Assembly (NCBI GenBank): GCA_016220085.1
Contig: JACRIN010000047.1
Location: 1 to 50,264, forward strand
Direction of reading: 5' to 3'
Length of the DNA: 50,264 nucleotides
DNA from: Planctomycetota bacterium
Lineage (GTDB): Bacteria; Planctomycetota; UBA1135; GCA-002686595
Shown here piece after piece: positions 1 through 8,271 of this stretch (within the stretch, counting starts at the first letter, position 1; the number at the start of each line of letters is the position of its first letter). Position numbers and translations under genes: made by a program. The notes beneath the pieces are model-generated. The model searched no databases, was not told the origin of the DNA, and worked only from the letters and a program-made list of their open reading frames with translations.

Positions 1-1
1 C

Positions 2-292
2 AGCTCCACGCAGCTGCTCCATGTCGCCTTTCCCAATCGCTACTTCGACGAGCTCGGCCTCCCCCGACTCGCCCCTGACCTCAACTCCCCGAACCGCCGG
101 ATGCGGACCCGCATGTCCGGTGGTGTGGGAGGGGTGCGGTGCCTTAGTCACCGCCCCCTATCCCGATTCCGGAGCCGTTCGCTCCGGCTCGCCGTGCGGT
201 CTCACGTGGGTCGCCCGTGGAATCGCTCCGGGCGCGAACCCTCGAGTTCGCGCCCGAAAGTGCGGTTCAGCAGCCGATGCCGTAGTAGGTGA
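2..292 (+). other. Window-edge open frame with a domain-V-like hairpin
   Basis: One plus-strand frame is open from base 2 to a stop at 292 and could be the 3' end of a gene that starts outside the window; its early part (HVAFPNRYFDELGLPRL) reads like protein, its later part is arginine-rich and unconvincing. Within it, bases 93-124 fold into a 9-bp stem, a 2-nt bulge on the 3' side (114-115) and a 4-bp stem with a 4-nt loop, the shape of group II intron domain V, but the loop is GACC rather than GNRA and the catalytic triad is not clear. Two more hairpins follow (about 131-157 and 169-187). Product unknown; a mobile-element remnant is only a guess. Confidence 0.25.
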
Positions 293-1568
293 AGCCGAGC
301 TTCTCGAGCGTCTTGCGCGGGTAGACGTTGCGCCCGTCGAAGATCACCGGGTGCTTCATCAGCGTCTTGATCTGCTCGAAGTCCGGCCGACGGAACTCGT
401 TCCACTCGGTGACCAAGAGCAGCGCGTCCGCGCCGGTGAGCACGTCCATCGGGCGCTTCGAGTACTCCATCCGGTCGCCGAGGTGGCGCTTCTTGCATTC
501 TTCGATCGCTTCCGGATCGCACGCCGCGACCTTGGCGCCGGCGGCGAGCAGGGCCTCGATCACCACGACCGCGGGAGCTTCGCGCATGTCGTCGGTGTTC
601 GGCTTGAAGGCCAAGCCCCACACGGCGAACTTGCGGCCCTTCAGGTCGCCGTGGAAGTGCTTCTTCACGAGGTCGAAGAGCACGCTCTTCTGCCGCTCGT
701 TGACCGCTTCGACCGCTTTCAGGATCTTGAAGTCGTAGTCGTGCTCCTCGGACGTCTTGATCACCGCCTTGACGTCCTTCGGGAAGCACGAGCCGCCGTA
801 GCCGACGCCCGCGAAGAGGAACCGCGAGCCGATCCGGTCGTCGGACCCGATGCCCTTGCGCACCATGTCGACGTTGGCGCCGACGCGGCTGCAGATGTTC
901 GCGATCTCGTTCATGAACGATATGCGGGTCGCGAGCATCGCGTTCGCGGCGTACTTGGTTAGCTCGGCCGACTCGATGTCCATCATCAGGATCGGCTTGC
1001 CGGTGCGGACGAAGGGCCCATAGAGCTCCTCCATCACCTCCGACGCGCGCTGCGAGCCCGCGCCGATGACCACGCGGTCCGGCTTCATGAAGTCGTCGAT
1101 CGCCGCGCCTTCCTTCAGGAACTCGGGGTTCGAAACGACGTCGAAGGGATGCTTGGTGGCGTCTTTCATCGCGGCCATCACCTTGCGGGCGGTCCCGACC
1201 GGCACTGTCGACTTGTCGACGATCACCATGTAGCCGTTCATGTGCTTCGCGACCTCGCGGGCGGCGGAGAGCACGTACCGCAGGTCCGCGCTGCCGTCCT
1301 CACCCGGGGGGGTGCCGACCGCGATGAAGGCGACCTGGGCGTTCGGGATCGCGTCGGCGTAGTTGGTGGTGAACGTCAGGCGGCCGTCGGCGACGTTGCG
1401 CTTCAGGAGCTCTTCCAGACCGGGCTCGTAGATCGGCACGACGCCGGCCTTGAGCTTGCGGATCTTCTCCTCGTCGATGTCGAGGCAAACGACGTTGTTT
1501 CCGCTCTCGGCGAAGCAGGTTCCGGCGACCAGGCCGACATAGCCCGTTCCGATGACAGCGATGCGCAT
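267..1568 (-). CDS. ugd: UDP-glucose 6-dehydrogenase
   Basis: Oxidises UDP-glucose to UDP-glucuronate with two NAD+, supplying an acidic sugar nucleotide to the polysaccharide locus that follows. The 433-residue protein has full family length: the N-terminal Rossmann motif GTGYVG (residues 7-12), the NPEFLKEG segment (about 148-155), and the GYGGSCFPKD motif with catalytic Cys262, then the C-terminal UDP-binding half containing GLAFKPNTDDMREAP. The start MRIAVIG is standard. It is transcribed away from the tRNA and from the pseudogene, so it is probably a single-gene unit, although its product clearly belongs with the EPS genes from 5.5 kb on. Identification is secure; an alternative nucleotide-sugar (GDP-mannose) is unlikely given the UGD-type motifs. 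Confidence 0.95.
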   Translation of the reverse strand: MRIAVIGTGYVGLVAGTCFAESGNNVVCLDIDEEKIRKLKAGVVPIYEPGLEELLKRNVADGRLTFTTNYADAIPNAQVAFIAVGTPPGEDGSADLRYVLSAAREVAKHMNGYMVIVDKSTVPVGTARKVMAAMKDATKHPFDVVSNPEFLKEGAAIDDFMKPDRVVIGAGSQRASEVMEELYGPFVRTGKPILMMDIESAELTKYAANAMLATRISFMNEIANICSRVGANVDMVRKGIGSDDRIGSRFLFAGVGYGGSCFPKDVKAVIKTSEEHDYDFKILKAVEAVNERQKSVLFDLVKKHFHGDLKGRKFAVWGLAFKPNTDDMREAPAVVVIEALLAAGAKVAACDPEAIEECKKRHLGDRMEYSKRPMDVLTGADALLLVTEWNEFRRPDFEQIKTLMKHPVIFDGRNVYPRKTLEKLGFTYYGIGC

Positions 1569-1600
1569 TGGGGAATCCTGAGGTGTGAGGGGCAGCTCCG

Positions 1601-1636
1601 CGCGCCGGAGGGGGGGACCGAAGCGCGCCGGAGGGG
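1601..1636. repeat. Two copies of a 13-bp GC-rich direct repeat
   Basis: CGCGCCGGAGGGG occurs at 1601-1613 and again at 1624-1636, in the gap between the ugd start and tRNA-Val. No hairpin followed by a T-tract is apparent. Function unknown; it lies where a promoter for ugd (minus strand) would be expected. Confidence 0.4.
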
Positions 1637-1715
1637 TCCTTTTTCGGCAGAAGCAGGGCCCGGATGGAGGGAGCGAGCCCAGAAGGATACCGTTGGACCG
1701 TTCCGCCCAACACCC

Positions 1716-1791
1716 GGGCGATTAACTCAGCGGCTAGAGTGCCTCCCTTACAAGGAGGAAGTCGGGGGTTCGAATCCCTCATCGCCCACCA
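1716..1791 (+). tRNA. tRNA-Val (anticodon TAC), CCA encoded
   Basis: A 76-nt cloverleaf is visible directly. The acceptor stem is GGGCGAT (1716-1722) with ATCGCCC (1781-1787), followed by discriminator A and an encoded CCA (1789-1791). The D stem is ACTC/GAGT. The anticodon stem is CCTCC/GGAGG (1742-1746, 1754-1758) around a seven-base loop with anticodon TAC at 1749-1751. The T arm has a TTCGAAT loop (1769-1775). TAC reads GUA and probably other Val codons. The antisense of the tRNA is read as the tail of the adjacent broken gene, a sign that the gene has lost its own stop. Confidence 0.96.
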
Positions 1792-1794
1792 GCC

Positions 1795-3290
1795 TTCCGC
1801 CCTTCCACACGCCGGTCGGTAAGGACTCCAATAGGAAGACGCGATGTCCGCCCGCGGTCCGGGCGACCGCCACGTGACCGCGGCGGCGACGGGGGCTGGC
1901 GAAACGACGGGCACCCTCCCCGGTTTCGGGAGGGCCGCGCGTGCGCACCTGGACGGACCCGATGTCGCGGCGGGCGAGCATCTCGCGGACCCGCAGCGCG
2001 TCGGCGGACTTCGAGTCGACGATTTGCCACGCGTCGAACCACGGTGACGGCTCAGGCCGGCGATCGGCGAGGCACGCGACGTCCGGACCGACCGGGCGCG
2101 GGCCGAACTCCTCGGCGAGCGCCTCGACGAACTCCTCGGCAAGCTCCTCGGCAAGCTCCTCGGCAAGCTCCTCGGCGAGCGCCTCGGCAAGCCTCTCGGC
2201 GAGCGCCTCGGCAAGCCTCTCGGCGAGCGCTTCGGCGAGCTTCTCGGCAAACCGCTCGGCAAACTCCTCGAAGAACGCGTCGACGAACCTCCCGGCGAGC
2301 GCTTTGATCGGGCCCGCGCGCACCAACGCGACGTTGGGCTCGACGGGCACGCCCTGCGCCGACCTCGCCGTCCGACTAGGGCTCGATCACCGGCGCCGCG
2401 CTGCCGAGGCAATCGCTGCGGCGGAGACCGACCGGCGTGGGCGCGTTGAACGTCAGTCGGCTCGCCTCGCGACGGCCGACGTCGTCCGTCGCCCACTCGA
2501 CGGTTCAGATCGTCAGCTCCATCCGCTCGCCGTCGAGGCTCGACCGACTCGCGCGCCACGACGGGTCGCCGAGCATCGCGAGCGCGCGCTCGGCGAGCTC
2601 GAACGCCGTCGGCAGCTCGAGGCACGCGCCCCGAGCGGACCGAGCGAGCGCGATCGCGTCCGCGAAAATCGGCGACCTGCGCTCCGCAGCGCGCGCTCTC
2701 TCACCGTGCGCGCGACGGTCCGGGTCGAGCGGTCGCTACGGCACGCGGACAAGGTCGGAGCGCGTCGGCGCGCGAAACGAGCGCGATCCGGCGCGAATCC
2801 GCGAGGTTGCGGGGCGCGCAACGCACCGTGACCTCGCCGAAATCGGACGCGAGCCCGCGCACGCTGACGCGAGAGAGCGAGAGCGCGTCGGCGCCGAGCC
2901 CGCAGGTCAGCTCGTGGAGCTCGCACGCGCCGGCGAGCTCGGGCGCCTGTTTCGCCCGATCGCGCGCGACCGGCAGCGGAATCGCCTGCGCGAGCCTTTT
3001 CGGGTCGGGAACGCGCGTCCCGGCGCGTCGAACCCACGCGCTGCGCGTCGGCGCAGGTCGAAAAGGTTCGCCGCGATGGTCGCCAGGGATCCCGAACGCA
3101 CTCGACGCGGACGCTCGACGCGCTTCAAGGGATCGAGCGGGTCGAGCTCGCTCGCGAGCTCGGAGCGCGTCCGTTCGACGCGCGGATCGAAGCGCAACCG
3201 TGCGTCGCTGGGCTCGTTTTGGGTCCGCTTCGCGCGGATTGCGGACAGGCTCGTGCTTGCGGAGGATGCGGACCGCACTAGGCTTTGAGA
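1795..3290 (-). pseudogene. Decayed class I SAM methyltransferase with THUMP-like C-terminal domain
   Basis: Reading the minus strand in successive frames gives a recognisable but broken protein. From about 3278 to 3000 one frame holds the helical N-terminus (DLRRRAARGFDAP). Near 3000 the frame shifts and continues with AQAIPLPVARDRA and the SAM motif I-like ELTCGLGADALSLS. Near 2757 it shifts again, meets an in-frame TAG, then reads PLDPDRRAHGER and a tail ending MELTI with TGA at 2505-2507. Past that stop TVEWATDD continues in the same frame to a TAG near 2380. A further shift leads into PVEPNVALVRAGPIKALAG and, after a repeat expansion, SPWFDAWQIVDS and TAGGHRVFLLES. The frame then runs into the antisense of tRNA-Val. 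At least three shifts and two or three stops make it a pseudogene. Assignment to the family with the THUMP_like C-terminal domain is from remembered family motifs. Confidence 0.75.
2111..2278. repeat. 14-unit array of a 12-nt repeat inside the methyltransferase pseudogene
   Basis: Fourteen consecutive 12-nt units run without a gap, variants of CTCGGCAAGCTC and CTCGGCGAGCGC; three identical units sit at 2135-2170. On the minus strand each unit is four codons (LAEA, LAER, LAEE), so the array would add about 56 residues of amphipathic helix between GRFVD and GPRPVGPDVA of the THUMP-like domain. I know of no such insert in the family, so this looks like expansion by slippage. Confidence 0.9.
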
Positions 3291-3361
3291 AGACGGCGCT
3301 TCCGGAAACGGACACCGTCGGTCGTGCGCGAACGTGAGGGGACGCTACGCAAGCGACGGAC

Positions 3362-3379
3362 TCGAGCCACGGGGCTCGA
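3362..3379. promoter_or_regulatory. Hairpin or operator-like inverted repeat before the NtrC-like gene
   Basis: TCGAGCC (3362-3368) and GGCTCGA (3373-3379) form a perfect 7-bp inverted repeat with a 4-nt spacer, 25 bp before the start of the regulator. It could be a binding site (autoregulation) or a leader hairpin; neither is shown. The strong Shine-Dalgarno GGAGGAG lies between it and the GTG start at 3404. Confidence 0.4.
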
Positions 3380-3403
3380 ACTCACCGGACGTGGAGGAGA
3401 GCT

Positions 3404-5383
3404 GTGAGCCGCATTCTGTTGATCGACGACGAAGCCGCCGCCAGGCTCGTCCTGCAGAACCGTCTCAAGGATCTCGGGCATGATGTCGTCCTCGCCGAGA
3501 ACGGAGCCAAAGGCCTTCTCGAGGCTCGCGAGGGTGGTTTCGACGTGATCCTGGTCGAGGCCGGACTCGGCGCCGGGATCTCCGGCATCGAAGTTTGCCG
3601 GCGCATCAAACAAGTCCCTCAGAGTGCGCTGACGCCGTTGGTGATGGTCGCGCGCTCGGGCGCGACGCGAGAAGACGTGCACCAAGCGTACGAGGCAGGT
3701 TGCGAGCACGTTCTGCAGAAGGCCGACATGGTCGGCTTCGAAGACGTGTTGCGCACCGCGCTGCGTTCGAAGGCGCAGTCCGACGAATTCGCGCGGCAAT
3801 TGCGCGCCGTCGAAGCGGAAATGCGGCGCAAGATCGAAGAGCGCCAGCACGAGAACGATCGAGAGCTCGCTCGCGGCGATTCGGGCGAGCACGCGCTGGT
3901 CGGCCGCGACCTCGCAGCCGGCAAGCCGGACGGCGTGATGCTCGTCGATGCCGAAGGCATCGTGCGGTGCGCGGATCGCGGCGCGCGCGAGCTGCTCGGA
4001 GCGAGCATCGAGGGCAAGAACCTCGGTCGCCTCGCGCCCAATACGCGCCTCGAGGCGTTCGTCCGCGACGCGCACACCGAAAGCCGCGAAGGCTATCGCT
4101 TCGACGTGCGCCCGACCGGCGCGCGGACCGGGCGAGCGCTGATCGCGTCGGTCGTGCCGTTGGTCGCGAACCCGGGCGAGCGCGATCCGGGCATGCGCGT
4201 CGTGATCCTGCTCGACGCGGGCAAGCGCCGCGTCGCCACCGAGCTCCTGCGCGTGCAGGAGTACTCGATCCCGCGCCGCGAGGTCGGCGTGCTGATGGAA
4301 GCCGCCCGTCGCGCCTTTGGAGCGGTCGGCGTGATCGGTAACAGCACAGCGGTGCGGGCCGCCCGCAGCGCGGTCAACGAATTCGCACACTCGAGCGAGC
4401 CGGTGCTCCTGCTCGGCCAGCCCGGGGTCGGCAAGCAGCATCTGGCGCGCTCGCTGCACTTCTCGGGCTCGCTGACCGGGCCGTTCCTGCCGCTCTCGTG
4501 CGCCGCGCTCTCCGCCGCGAACCTCGACAGCGAGCTTTTCGGCCATGTCCGCGGCGCGACGCCGGAGGCGGTGTCCGATCGGCCGGGAATGATCCAGCAA
4601 TCGGCCCACGGCACGATCTACCTGTCCGAGGTCGATCATCTGCCGCTGGAGCTGCAGAAGAAGCTCCTGCGCGCCCTGCGCGACGGCGAGGTGGTCCGCG
4701 TCGGCGCCGAGCGCGTGGAGCGCTGCGACTCGCGGTTCGTCTTCTCCGCCGAGGTCGATCTCGTTCGACTCGCGAGCCAGGGGCTCTTCCTCGCCGAGCT
4801 GATCGAACTCTTCGGCCGCCGCACGATCGTGTTGCCGACGCTGCGCGAACGGCGCGAGGACATCCCGGCGCTCGCCCAGCACTTCCTCGAGCGTTTCGCG
4901 GCGTCGCGCAACGACATGGAGGTCTCCGACGAGGCGCTCGCGGTGCTCGAAGCTCACGAGTGGCCGGGCAACATTCGCGAGCTCGAGACCGTGGTCGAGC
5001 GCGCGGTCGCCGCGACGCAGAACGCCGTGATCGACGTCCTGCACCTGCCGGCGGCGTTGCGCGAGCTGCACGGTCGCATGGGCGATCACGTGATGGACCC
5101 CGCGCCTCGACCGGATCACGTGACGATCGGCGGAGGCGTCCACTTGCCGAGTTCGTCGACTCCGCTTCCGACCTCGACTCCGTCGCCGTTCGGCCAGCCG
5201 ACGCGCGCGCGCCAGCCGTGGGACATCGACGAAACCGAGGAGCTCAGCCTCGATCTCTACGAGAAGAAGTGTCTGATCCGCGCCTTGAACGAGACCGGCA
5301 ACGACAAGCTCGCCGCGGCGCGCCTGCTCAAAGTCGGCAAGAGCACGCTCTACCGCAAGCTGAAGCGCTTCGGCATCACCTGA
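3404..5383 (+). CDS. Atypical NtrC-family regulator (receiver-PAS-AAA+-Fis HTH)
   Basis: A 659-residue protein with a receiver domain (about 1-120), a short coiled coil, a PAS-like domain (about 165-270), an AAA+ domain (about 305-545) and a Fis-type HTH at the end (about 610-659). GTG start behind GGAGGAG. Three catalytic features are changed. The receiver keeps the acidic pair D8/D9 and K106 but has Glu52 where the phosphoacceptor Asp should be. The sigma54-contact GAFTGA loop is replaced by RGATPEA (about 382-388). Walker B reads TIYLSEVD instead of the usual hhhhDE. Walker A (GQPGVGK, about 338-344) and the ATPase region PTLRERREDIPAL are kept. Inference: it binds DNA but probably does not activate sigma54 in the usual way. 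It stands directly before the EPS genes and may control them. Confidence 0.85.
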   Translation: MSRILLIDDEAAARLVLQNRLKDLGHDVVLAENGAKGLLEAREGGFDVILVEAGLGAGISGIEVCRRIKQVPQSALTPLVMVARSGATREDVHQAYEAGCEHVLQKADMVGFEDVLRTALRSKAQSDEFARQLRAVEAEMRRKIEERQHENDRELARGDSGEHALVGRDLAAGKPDGVMLVDAEGIVRCADRGARELLGASIEGKNLGRLAPNTRLEAFVRDAHTESREGYRFDVRPTGARTGRALIASVVPLVANPGERDPGMRVVILLDAGKRRVATELLRVQEYSIPRREVGVLMEAARRAFGAVGVIGNSTAVRAARSAVNEFAHSSEPVLLLGQPGVGKQHLARSLHFSGSLTGPFLPLSCAALSAANLDSELFGHVRGATPEAVSDRPGMIQQSAHGTIYLSEVDHLPLELQKKLLRALRDGEVVRVGAERVERCDSRFVFSAEVDLVRLASQGLFLAELIELFGRRTIVLPTLRERREDIPALAQHFLERFAASRNDMEVSDEALAVLEAHEWPGNIRELETVVERAVAATQNAVIDVLHLPAALRELHGRMGDHVMDPAPRPDHVTIGGGVHLPSSSTPLPTSTPSPFGQPTRARQPWDIDETEELSLDLYEKKCLIRALNETGNDKLAAARLLKVGKSTLYRKLKRFGIT

Positions 5384-5540
5384 GCTCGCGCCCGCGTCGC
5401 TCCGGCAAGTTCTTCCGTTCCGCGGCCCGGGCGGGGGGCTCGCCGCGCTCCGCGCCGCTCGCGTCCGGATGTCGGGATAGTTTTGGTGTGCGTCGCGCGA
5501 CGCGGCCTCCTTCCGAGGCTGGGTGCGCGGCGCGACACGC

Positions 5541-6548
5541 ATGGTCCAAAAGACGGTTCGCTCCGCGACGCTCCTCTTCGCCCCCGCTCTGGCCTCGACG
5601 GCGTTCGCCCAAAACGCTTTCCGGCCGCTCCCGATTCCGGCGGACAGCAGCAAGTGGGGGATCGACCTCTCGGCCGCGCCGGGACACTCCTCCGCAGCGA
5701 CGTTCGAGACCCTCGACCGACTCGCCGCCGAGCCGGGCGAGCGCACGTTCCTCGACGCGCGCGCCCGCGCCGGCTTCTCCGCCGGCGGCAACCTCGAGGG
5801 CGGCGGCGACGTGTCGGTGCAGGACGGCGGTTGGGCGGGGACGTTCGGCCGCGAGCTCGGCGACGACCGGCTCGCGGCGTTCTCGATCGAGACCAACGGC
5901 CGCTTCTACGATCTCGGCGGCAATTCGACGCTGGTGCCGGGCAGTTCCAAACCGTTCAACGACGTCTACGAAGCGCGCTTCAGCGGCGTGATGCGCTCGC
6001 GCGACGATGGCCTGCTCGGCTGGTTCGGCGGCATGAGCGTCGCGCTCGGCGGCGAGGACGAGGCGGATCCCGCGGAGTCGCTGACGGTCGGCGGCATGGG
6101 CGGCTTCCGATGGTCGCAGAGCCCTAAGCTCGCGGTCGAATTCGGCGTCGCCGCGCTTTCGCGCCTCGAGGACGACGCGTGGGTCTGGCCGTTCCTCGGC
6201 TTCGAGTGGCAAGCAACCGACCGCCTCTCGTTCGAAGCGCGAGGCACGAGCCTCCAGGCGACGCTCGAGCTCGACGAACGCTGGCGCACGTTCGCGCGCG
6301 CCGAGTACTTGCTCCAACAGTTCCGTCTGAACGACGACAACCCGCTGCCGAGCGGCGTCTTGCGCGACGAGACGATTCGCGCCGGCGTCGGGCTCGAGCG
6401 CCGCGGCGACGACGTGTCGTTCGAGATGTTCGGCGGGTTCGATCTGTGGCGCGAGCTCTCGACCCTCGCCGACGGCGGCGCCGACGTCGCCGAGGCCGAG
6501 GTCGACTCCGCGCCGTTCGTCGCGCTGACGCTGCGCGTCCGGCTCTGA
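5541..6548 (+). CDS. Exported, probably outer-membrane beta-barrel protein
   Basis: A 335-residue protein with a clear signal peptide (MVQKTVRSATLLFAPALAST then AFAQN, cleavage after AFA). The mature part alternates hydrophobic and polar residues with many short aromatic-ended strands, such as RLSFEARGTSL, RWRTFARAEYL and DVSFEMFGGFDLW, and ends APFVALTLRVRL, typical of an outer-membrane barrel closing strand. An upstream in-frame ATG at 5523 would add six residues before the signal peptide; 5541 gives the more usual signal peptide. It lies 85 bp before the Wza-like lipoprotein and is likely co-transcribed, suggesting a role at the outer membrane in polysaccharide secretion. No family is recognised with certainty. 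Confidence 0.7.
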   Translation: MVQKTVRSATLLFAPALASTAFAQNAFRPLPIPADSSKWGIDLSAAPGHSSAATFETLDRLAAEPGERTFLDARARAGFSAGGNLEGGGDVSVQDGGWAGTFGRELGDDRLAAFSIETNGRFYDLGGNSTLVPGSSKPFNDVYEARFSGVMRSRDDGLLGWFGGMSVALGGEDEADPAESLTVGGMGGFRWSQSPKLAVEFGVAALSRLEDDAWVWPFLGFEWQATDRLSFEARGTSLQATLELDERWRTFARAEYLLQQFRLNDDNPLPSGVLRDETIRAGVGLERRGDDVSFEMFGGFDLWRELSTLADGGADVAEAEVDSAPFVALTLRVRL

Positions 6549-6633
6549 CCCGCCGTTCCCGCGCCCGGGGCGCCCGCGCGAACCCGCCGCGAGCCTGCGT
6601 GCGCCGACTTCAAGGCCCGGCGAGACCCGGCCG

Positions 6634-7371
6634 ATGACATCGCGGATGAAAACGCTTCCGAGCCTCCGCTTCGCGCTCCTCGCCTCCGTCCTCGCGGCGG
6701 CCTGCTACTCGACGCCGCCGTTGCCCGAGAACACCGCCGAGGTCGCGACGTTCTCGCGCGCGCTCGTGTGGGACGACCTGACGCTCGGTCCGAACGACCT
6801 CGTCCGCGTCGGCGTGTACGGCCACCCGGAACTCGGCACGCCGCTCGGACCCGCGCAGAGCGGCGCGCGCGTCGACAACGAGGGCTTCGTCAGCCTTCCG
6901 CTGGTCGGCGCGGTCAAGATCGGCGGCAAGAGCGTGCAGGAAGCGAACGTGACGATCCGCGACGCGGTCGCGCAGTACGTGCAGGACCCGCGCGTCGACT
7001 TCTCGGTGGTCGAGTACGCCGCGCGGCGCGTGTACATCTACGGCGAGGTCAATCGGCCGGGCGCGTACGTGCTCGACCGACCGCTCAACGTCTACCAAGC
7101 GCTCGCGCTCGGCGGCGGCTTCACGTCGCACGCGCGCCGCGATCAGATCGTGATCCTGCGCGGCAAGCCCGAAGCGCTCGAGGTCAAGGCGATCGACGGC
7201 GAAGCGCCGAACCTCGACGGTCTGATCGCGCTGCGGCCCGACGACTTCCTGTTCGTGCGCCGCAGCGGCGCCGGCAAGTTCAGCGACGAAGTGCTGCCGA
7301 TCCTGAGCGGGATTTCGTCCTCACTCGGTTCCGCGGCGACGCTGATGGTGTTGAACGATCAGTTGAAGTGA
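6634..7371 (+). CDS. Polysaccharide export lipoprotein (Wza-like, Poly_export plus SLBB)
   Basis: A 245-residue periplasmic/outer-membrane export protein. The N-terminus is a lipoprotein signal with lipobox LAAAC (Cys24). Then comes a polysaccharide export domain (about 48-125: LGPNDLVRVGVYGHPEL, VDNEGFVSLPLVGAVKIGG, VDFSVVEYAARRVYIYGEV) and a single SLBB-type domain (about 130-215). It is shorter than E. coli Wza (about 380 residues), so it may have only one SLBB and lack the C-terminal membrane helix. An internal ATG at 6646 is an alternative start that keeps the lipobox. Together with the BY-kinase at 21-23.8 kb it would form the trans-envelope export machine. Confidence 0.9.
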   Translation: MTSRMKTLPSLRFALLASVLAAACYSTPPLPENTAEVATFSRALVWDDLTLGPNDLVRVGVYGHPELGTPLGPAQSGARVDNEGFVSLPLVGAVKIGGKSVQEANVTIRDAVAQYVQDPRVDFSVVEYAARRVYIYGEVNRPGAYVLDRPLNVYQALALGGGFTSHARRDQIVILRGKPEALEVKAIDGEAPNLDGLIALRPDDFLFVRRSGAGKFSDEVLPILSGISSSLGSAATLMVLNDQLK

Positions 7372-7402
7372 GCGCAGCGGGGCTCGCGCGCGAGCGCGGG
7401 CC

Positions 7403-8143
7403 TCACGTCCTCGCCCACGCGCGAACCGCCTGCACGCTCGCGAACTCGTCGAGCTCCGGTGAGTACGCGGTCAGCCGGCCGCCATACACGCACCCGGTGT
7501 CGAGCCCGAGCGCGACCAGGCGTCCGCGCGCCATGCGGCGACGCGGCAGCTCGGACGGCGTGTGACCGAAGAGCACGAGGTCGGGGCCGTCGTACAACTC
7601 GTACCACCACGGTCGCGAGGGCTCGTCGAGGCGGCGCAGGCTGGTGAGCTCGTCGATCGTGTGGCGCTCGAGCTCGAGGCCCGCGAGCACGCCGGCGTGC
7701 ACGCACGTCCATTCGCGTCCGTCGCGCGTCGGACCCGCGCCTTCGATCGAACGGCGGCGCAGGAAGAAGCCGGAGTGTCGCTGGAGGAAATCGACGACCG
7801 TCGCGCGCGCGGCGGGTTCGACCTCGCACGGCTGATCGCCGTCGCCGAGCAGCGCTTCCTCGTCGAGCGCGCTTGGCAGCGGCGCGCGCGGCGGGCGGTC
7901 CGCGGCATCGACGCGCTCGGGAGCGAGGCCGAGGCGCTGCAGCACGACGTGCTCGTGATTGCCGAGCACGAAGCGCACGCGATGGCGTTCCAAGAGCTCG
8001 ATCGTGCCCAGCGGATCCGGGCCGCGGTGGAACAGGTCGCCGACGCTCACCAACCGATCGTCGGGACCCGGGTGGAGCTTCTCGATCAGCGTGGAGAGCT
8101 CCTCCGCGCAGCCGTGGATGTCGCCGATGACCCAAGTCGCCAT
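7403..8143 (-). CDS. Metallophosphoesterase, ApaH/PPP-type
   Basis: A 246-residue member of the PPP/ApaH phosphatase superfamily. The metal-binding motifs appear in order: GDIHG (7-11), GDLFHRGPDP (about 38-47), GNHEH (about 64-68) and FGHTP near the C-terminus, followed by LDTGCVYGG. I chose the ATG at 8143, because the GDIHG motif then starts at residue 7; an upstream extension to 8209 adds an unlikely arginine-rich leader. It may hydrolyse diadenosine polyphosphates or phosphoproteins. It is convergent with the export gene, on the opposite strand from its EPS neighbours, so a role in controlling the BY-kinase is only a suggestion. Confidence 0.88.
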   Translation of the reverse strand: MATWVIGDIHGCAEELSTLIEKLHPGPDDRLVSVGDLFHRGPDPLGTIELLERHRVRFVLGNHEHVVLQRLGLAPERVDAADRPPRAPLPSALDEEALLGDGDQPCEVEPAARATVVDFLQRHSGFFLRRRSIEGAGPTRDGREWTCVHAGVLAGLELERHTIDELTSLRRLDEPSRPWWYELYDGPDLVLFGHTPSELPRRRMARGRLVALGLDTGCVYGGRLTAYSPELDEFASVQAVRAWART

Positions 8144-8271
8144 GTTCGATCCCGTTGTTTCGGCGCGGCGAGGCGCAAAGCCCTCCGGAGGGCTCGCGCA
8201 GGCTCCCACGCGCGGGACGAGCGAGAGCGCGTTCGGCGCGCCGGGCGCGACGCGCAGCCGAAAAGCGAGGC

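Noticed and set aside
1748..2350. 200-residue minus frame with LAEx repeats as an intact gene
   Set aside because: Its ends are a frameshift at one side and the antisense of tRNA-Val at the other; it is the C-terminal part of the methyltransferase pseudogene.
5384..5540. Search for a sigma54 promoter before the outer-membrane gene
   Set aside because: No GG-N10-GC pair with adequate consensus was found, in line with the missing GAFTGA in the neighbouring regulator.
3278..5896. An 872-residue open frame on the minus strand
   Set aside because: It is antisense to the NtrC-like regulator, with arginine-rich, low-complexity composition caused by high GC; no family motifs.
7382..7395. Perfect palindrome GCTCGCGCGCGAGC between two converging genes
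   Set aside because: It has no loop or T-tract and alternates CG, which is common by chance at this GC content.
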